10,303 nucleotides of DNA from Cyclobacteriaceae bacterium (GTDB taxonomy: Bacteria; Bacteroidota; Bacteroidia; Cytophagales; Cyclobacteriaceae), in NCBI GenBank assembly GCA_030637245.1, contig DAOVVI010000025.1, forward strand, positions 1 to 10,303. The letters run 5' to 3'. Within the stretch, counting starts at the first letter, position 1. Each line of letters opens with the position of its first letter. Positions 7,475 through 10,303 of this stretch are shown here, one piece after another. The notes beneath the pieces were generated by a model, which was not told the DNA's origin, ran no database searches, and saw only the letters and a program-made list of their open reading frames with translations. A program made the position numbers and the translations under genes.

Positions 7475-7515
7475 CAGGCCGTTTAATCAAAAGTAAAAAA
7501 ATAATATAAAAATAG

Positions 7516-7908
7516 ATGGATCCAGTTGCTGATTTTCTAACAATAATAAGAAATGCTATCAAGGCAAATCACCGGATTGTAAACATCCCGGCATCAAATT
7601 TAAAGAAAGAGATAACCAAGGTATTGCATGATCAGGGTTACATACAGAATTTTAAATTTGAAGAGGTTGGTCCTCAGGGGAACATTAAAGTTGCTTTGAA
7701 ATACAATCCTGAAACTAAGCAATCTGCTATTCAATACTTAGAAAGAATTAGCAAGCCCGGTTTAAGAAAATATGCACATACTAATGATTTACCAAGAGTA
7801 TTAAATGGTTTGGGGGTTGCCATACTTTCTACTTCTAAAGGTGTTATGACCTCAAAACAAGCCAAAGAAGAACATATTGGAGGTGAAGTATTGTGTTACG
7901 TTTATTAA
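7516..7908 (+). CDS. rpsH: 30S ribosomal protein S8
   Basis: This 130-residue protein has the same length as E. coli S8, which binds the central domain of 16S rRNA and in E. coli also represses the spc operon. The N-terminus MDPVADFLTIIRNA, the central RISKPGLRKYA (77-87), and the diagnostic C-terminus (LSTSKGVMTSKQAKEEHIGG, then EVLCYVY) are all present. The ATG at 7516 follows an A-rich leader without a Shine-Dalgarno sequence. It is the first gene after the internal promoter at 7444-7474, which puts the possible repressor S8 at the head of a sub-operon; whether it regulates itself here cannot be read from the sequence. Confidence 0.98.
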   Translation: MDPVADFLTIIRNAIKANHRIVNIPASNLKKEITKVLHDQGYIQNFKFEEVGPQGNIKVALKYNPETKQSAIQYLERISKPGLRKYAHTNDLPRVLNGLGVAILSTSKGVMTSKQAKEEHIGGEVLCYVY

Positions 7909-7920
7909 TGATTTAAGAAA

Positions 7921-8475
7921 ATGTCACGAATAGGAAATAAACCGATTAATATAGCTGATGGCATTACTGTTGAAGTAAATCACAGTAATCTCGTAACTGT
8001 AAAAGGCCCTAAAGGAACCTTGTATCAGCAAATTGATACGGATATTGGTGTAGATATTAAGGATGGAATACTATCAGTTTCCAGACCAACAGAGCAGAAG
8101 AGACATAAAGCATTACACGGTCTTTACAGATCCTTGATCTCTAATATGGTTGAAGGAGTAAGTACAGGATATAAAAAAGAATTAGAACTCGTTGGTGTTG
8201 GTTATAAGGCAAGTGCTCAAGGTAAAATTCTTGAGTTAAATTTAGGTCACTCGCATAGCATCTTTTTACAGATTCCTGAAGAATTAACTTTAGAGGCTGA
8301 GACACAAAAAGGTAAAAACCCTATTGTTAAGCTGGAAGGTATAGATAAACAATTGATCGGACAGGTGGCAGCGAAAATCAAGTCGCTCAGAAAAATTGAG
8401 CCTTATAAGGGTAAAGGCGTCAAATTTGTTGGAGAGCATGTTAGAAGAAAAGCCGGTAAAACTGCTGCTAAATAA
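7921..8475 (+). CDS. rplF: 50S ribosomal protein L6
   Basis: This 184-residue protein matches L6 (177 in E. coli), which lies near the sarcin-ricin loop and the factor-binding site on the 50S. It has the usual two repeated alpha/beta domains: domain 1 with MSRIGNKPI and VTVKGPKGTL (25-34), domain 2 with LELVGVGYKASAQG (88-101), LNLGHSH, and the signature block around QVAAKIKSLRKIEPYKGKGV (148-167). The C-terminal tail is Lys/Arg/Ala-rich. It sits 12 bases after rpsH and 8 before rplR. Confidence 0.98.
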   Translation: MSRIGNKPINIADGITVEVNHSNLVTVKGPKGTLYQQIDTDIGVDIKDGILSVSRPTEQKRHKALHGLYRSLISNMVEGVSTGYKKELELVGVGYKASAQGKILELNLGHSHSIFLQIPEELTLEAETQKGKNPIVKLEGIDKQLIGQVAAKIKSLRKIEPYKGKGVKFVGEHVRRKAGKTAAK

Positions 8476-8483
8476 TTATTGAG

Positions 8484-8834
8484 ATGGCAATAGATAAAGC
8501 TTCAAGAAGATTAAGAATAAAGAGAGGTATCAGAAATAAAATTCAGGGTACGGCCGAAAAGCCAAGACTCTCTGTATTTAAAAGTAATACTGCTATATAT
8601 GCTCAGCTTATTGACGATATAAATTGTCAAACAATTTCGTCATCCAGTTCAAGGGAGTTGGGAGATTTAAAAAGTATTAATGTCGAGAAATCTAAAGAGG
8701 TCGGTAAAAATTTAGCTGAGAAGGCTAGTGCAAATGGCATTACGAATGTAGTATTCGATAGAAATGGATACATCTTTCATGGGAAATTAAAAGCATTTGC
8801 TGAAGGAGCAAGAGAAGGCGGTTTAAAATTCTAA
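8484..8834 (+). CDS. rplR: 50S ribosomal protein L18
   Basis: This 116-residue protein matches L18 (117 in E. coli), which binds 5S rRNA with L5 in the central protuberance. The basic, disordered N-terminal segment (SRRLRIKRGIRNKIQGT, 7-23) is followed by the conserved PRLSVFKSNTAIYAQLIDD (27-45) and the C-terminal block VVFDRNGYIFHGKLKAFAEG (89-108) ending AREGGLKF. The ATG follows attgag, the same context as rplD, with no Shine-Dalgarno sequence. rpsE follows after 6 bases. Confidence 0.98.
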   Translation: MAIDKASRRLRIKRGIRNKIQGTAEKPRLSVFKSNTAIYAQLIDDINCQTISSSSSRELGDLKSINVEKSKEVGKNLAEKASANGITNVVFDRNGYIFHGKLKAFAEGAREGGLKF

Positions 8835-8840
8835 GTAACT

Positions 8841-9359
8841 ATGTCACAGAAAAATATCAAATCGATAAAGGCCAGCGAAATTGAACTTAAAGAGAAGGTG
8901 GTTGCTATCAAAAGAGTAGCAAAGGTTGTGAAGGGTGGTCGTAGATTTAGCTTCTCTGCAATAGTTGTTGTAGGGAATGGCAATGGCGTAGTTGGATATG
9001 GACTCGGTAAGGCAAATGAAGTTACTGACGCTATCACAAAAGGCATTGATGATGCTAAAAAGAATTTGGTAAAAGTACCGGTAAGAAATGGAACGATTCC
9101 TCATGAAGTAATTGGTAAATATGGCGGAGGATTTGTATTGATGAAGCCTGCCTCCCCCGGTACCGGTGTAATTGCCGGCGGTGCCATGAGAGCGGTACTG
9201 GAAAGCGCTGGAGTAAAGGACGTCTTGGCAAAGTCAAAAGGTTCCTCCAATCCGCATAATGTTGTTAAGGCTTCATTTGACGCCTTGTCAAAATTAAGAG
9301 ATGCGTTTACCATTGCCCAAACCAGGGGCGTGGAGTTATCAAAAGTTTTTAATGGTTAG
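8841..9359 (+). CDS. rpsE: 30S ribosomal protein S5
   Basis: This 172-residue protein matches S5 (167 in E. coli), which sits at the 30S back near S4 and the mRNA entry, and affects decoding accuracy. The N-terminal double-stranded-RNA-binding-like domain has [20 protein letters not shown] (24-43) and [17 protein letters not shown] (45-61). The KGG loop (31-33), the site of spectinomycin-resistance changes in other species, is intact. The C-terminal domain has the [20 protein letters not shown] stretch (starting near residue 100) and [14 protein letters not shown]. The stop is TAG at 9357-9359, directly followed in frame by TAA. rpmD follows after 4 bases. Confidence 0.98.
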   Translation: MSQKNIKSIKASEIELKEKVVAIKRVAKVVKGGRRFSFSAIVVVGNGNGVVGYGLGKANEVTDAITKGIDDAKKNLVKVPVRNGTIPHEVIGKYGGGFVLMKPASPGTGVIAGGAMRAVLESAGVKDVLAKSKGSSNPHNVVKASFDALSKLRDAFTIAQTRGVELSKVFNG

Positions 9360-9363
9360 TAAG

Positions 9364-9540
9364 ATGGCAAAAATTGAGATTACTCAAGTTAGAAGTATTT
9401 TAAAAAGACCTAAAAACCAAAAGCTTACCATTCAAGCTTTGGGATTGGGTAGAATAAATAAAACTGTCAAAGTAGAGGCCACACCACAAATATTGGGTAT
9501 GGTAAAAAAAGTAAGTCATTTAGTATCTGTAAGTGAATAA
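9364..9540 (+). CDS. rpmD: 50S ribosomal protein L30
   Basis: This 58-residue protein matches L30 (59 in E. coli), a small 50S protein found in only part of the bacteria. MAKIEITQVRSILKRPKNQK is followed by the signature TIQALGLGRINKTV (22-35) and a C-terminus with a hydrophobic LGMVKKVSHLV. I chose the ATG at 9364, not the in-frame ATG at 9301: the latter would add 21 residues overlapping rpsE that have no counterpart in the family, whereas MAKI is the standard start. It is followed by TAA TAA in tandem, and rplO starts 4 bases after the first stop. Confidence 0.96.
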   Translation: MAKIEITQVRSILKRPKNQKLTIQALGLGRINKTVKVEATPQILGMVKKVSHLVSVSE

Positions 9541-9544
9541 TAAA

Positions 9545-9991
9545 ATGAAGATACATACACTGAAACCTGCGGAAGGATCTTCAAAAACGAATAAAAGACT
9601 TGGCAGAGGCCAGGGTTCTGGTAGGGGAGGTACATCTACAAGAGGACATAAGGGAGCTCAATCGAGGTCTGGCTATTCCAGGAAATTTGGATTTGAAGGA
9701 GGTCAAATGCCTTTGCAGAGAAGAGTACCTAAATTTGGATTTAAAAACAGATTCAGAGTTGAATATAAAGGAGTAAATCTGGATACCATTCAATCTCTTT
9801 CTGAGAAAATTAAGAAAGATAAAATTGACATACAGGTTTTAATTGATAATGGGGTAGTTCGCAAAAGTGATTTGGTTAAAATCCTTGGACGAGGTGAACT
9901 AACAAAAAAACTTAATTTAACTGCTCATGCCTTTTCAGCCAGCGCTGCTGAAGCTATTGAAAAAACGGGTGGTTCGATAAGCAAGCTATAA
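9545..9991 (+). CDS. rplO: 50S ribosomal protein L15
   Basis: This 148-residue protein matches L15 (144 in E. coli), a late-assembly 50S protein whose extended, Gly/Arg-rich N-terminal half threads into 23S rRNA. It begins MKIHTLKPAEGSSKTNKRLG, then GRGQGSGRGGTSTRGHKGAQ (20-39), FEGGQMPLQRRVPKFGFKN (50-68), and a globular C-terminal half with ILGRGELTKKLNLTAHAFSA (113-132). The start is the ATG at 9545; an in-frame GTG at 9533 inside rpmD would add four residues (NNK region) not seen in the family. secY begins one base after the stop. Confidence 0.97.
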   Translation: MKIHTLKPAEGSSKTNKRLGRGQGSGRGGTSTRGHKGAQSRSGYSRKFGFEGGQMPLQRRVPKFGFKNRFRVEYKGVNLDTIQSLSEKIKKDKIDIQVLIDNGVVRKSDLVKILGRGELTKKLNLTAHAFSASAAEAIEKTGGSISKL

Positions 9992-9992
9992 A

Positions 9993-10303
9993 ATGAAGAA
10001 ATTTTTTACCACTCTTAAAAATATTTGGTCGATAGTAGAACTTCGAGACAAAATTCTCATTACTCTGGGATTTTTAGTCATTTATCGATTAGGTTCGTTT
10101 ATCGTATTGCCAGGTATTGATCCTGATAAATTAGTTAAATCAGTTGGTGGATTTTTTGGATTACTAGATACATTTTTAGGCGGTGCATTTAGTAAGGCTT
10201 CAATTTTTGGCCTTGGTATTATGCCATATATTTCTGCATCTATTGTCATTCAGTTGCTTACAGTAGCAATGCCTTATTTCCAGAAAATGCAGAAAGAAGG
10301 TGA
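9993..10303 (+). CDS. secY: Protein translocase subunit SecY, N-terminal part (3' end outside window)
   Basis: An open frame of 103 codons runs off the window end and encodes the N-terminus of SecY, the channel subunit of the SecYEG inner-membrane translocon (full length about 440 residues). Visible are a cytoplasmic amphipathic start (MKKFFTTLKNIWSI), a first transmembrane segment at about residues 20-40 (ILITLGFLVIYRLGSFIVLP), the periplasmic plug region (GLLDTFLGGAFSKASIFGLG, 56-75), and transmembrane segment 2 with IMPYISASIVIQLL (76-89). PYISASI and the QL pair are strongly conserved in SecY. Its place directly after rplO, one base after the stop, is the classic spc operon position and links exit-tunnel proteins to the export channel. 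Confidence 0.97.
   Translation, partial: MKKFFTTLKNIWSIVELRDKILITLGFLVIYRLGSFIVLPGIDPDKLVKSVGGFFGLLDTFLGGAFSKASIFGLGIMPYISASIVIQLLTVAMPYFQKMQKEG

Noticed and set aside
9301..9363. An upstream in-frame ATG for rpmD
   Set aside because: It would overlap rpsE by 59 bases and add 21 residues with no counterpart in L30. The ATG at 9364 gives the standard MAKI start.
9533..9544. GTG start for rplO inside the end of rpmD
   Set aside because: It adds only four residues outside the family pattern, and every other start here is ATG. The ATG at 9545 gives the normal L15 N-terminus.
9730..9737. TAAATTTG inside rplO as a promoter -7 element
   Set aside because: The nearest TTTG is only 14 bases upstream, too short, and the site lies within a conserved coding block that explains the sequence. 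A similar TAAATTTG in fusA (114-121) also lacks a -33 partner at suitable spacing.
1..10303. A new or undescribed system, mobile element, CRISPR array or RNA gene in the window
   Set aside because: Every gene is recognised as a core translation or secretion component, the gaps are too short to hide further genes, and there are no direct-repeat arrays, tRNA-like segments or insertion-sequence ends. The locus is ordinary apart from its transcription layout.

Overview
This window is a core translation locus from an A+T-rich bacterium, almost certainly of the phylum Bacteroidota. The evidence is threefold. The gene order is fusA-rpsJ-rplC..., with no tuf gene between fusA and rpsJ. There are two TAnnTTTG-type promoter elements (TACCTTTGCAG), the form recognised by the Bacteroidota primary sigma factor. 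None of the gene starts has a Shine-Dalgarno sequence at usable spacing; they have A-rich starts instead. The ribosomal protein sequences feel closest to Cytophagales-like lineages, but that finer placement is only an impression. All genes lie on the + strand.

Region 1 (1-1061) is the end of the str operon. It holds the C-terminal part of elongation factor G (fusA, cut by the window edge), then rpsJ (S10) 12 bases later, then a probable intrinsic terminator. Region 2 (about 1062-1181) is a short intergenic stretch with a promoter and an A/T-rich leader. Region 3 (1182-7437) is a tightly packed run: rplC, rplD, rplW, rplB, rpsS, rplV, rpsC, rplP, rpmC, rpsQ, rplN, rplX, rplE, rpsN. Most gaps are 1-12 bases and rplX/rplE overlap. 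Region 4 (7438-7515) is a 78-base gap with a second promoter of the same kind and no visible terminator. Region 5 (7516-10303) is rpsH, rplF, rplR, rpsE, rpmD, rplO and the start of secY, which runs off the window.

The products work together. They are 30S and 50S ribosomal proteins, the translocation GTPase that acts on the finished ribosome, and the SecY channel that receives secretory and membrane nascent chains at the exit tunnel. The order of rplC through secY matches the joined S10 and spc operons of most bacteria. The transcription layout is less standard: rpsJ appears to be cut off from the rest of the S10 operon by a terminator and joined to fusA, and the spc part has its own internal promoter before rpsH.

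I see no mobile element, tRNA, rRNA, CRISPR array, broken gene, accessory cassette or unknown system. No gene-free stretch exceeds 300 bases; the longest is 173 bases (1009-1181). The observations worth a second look are regulatory and modest.
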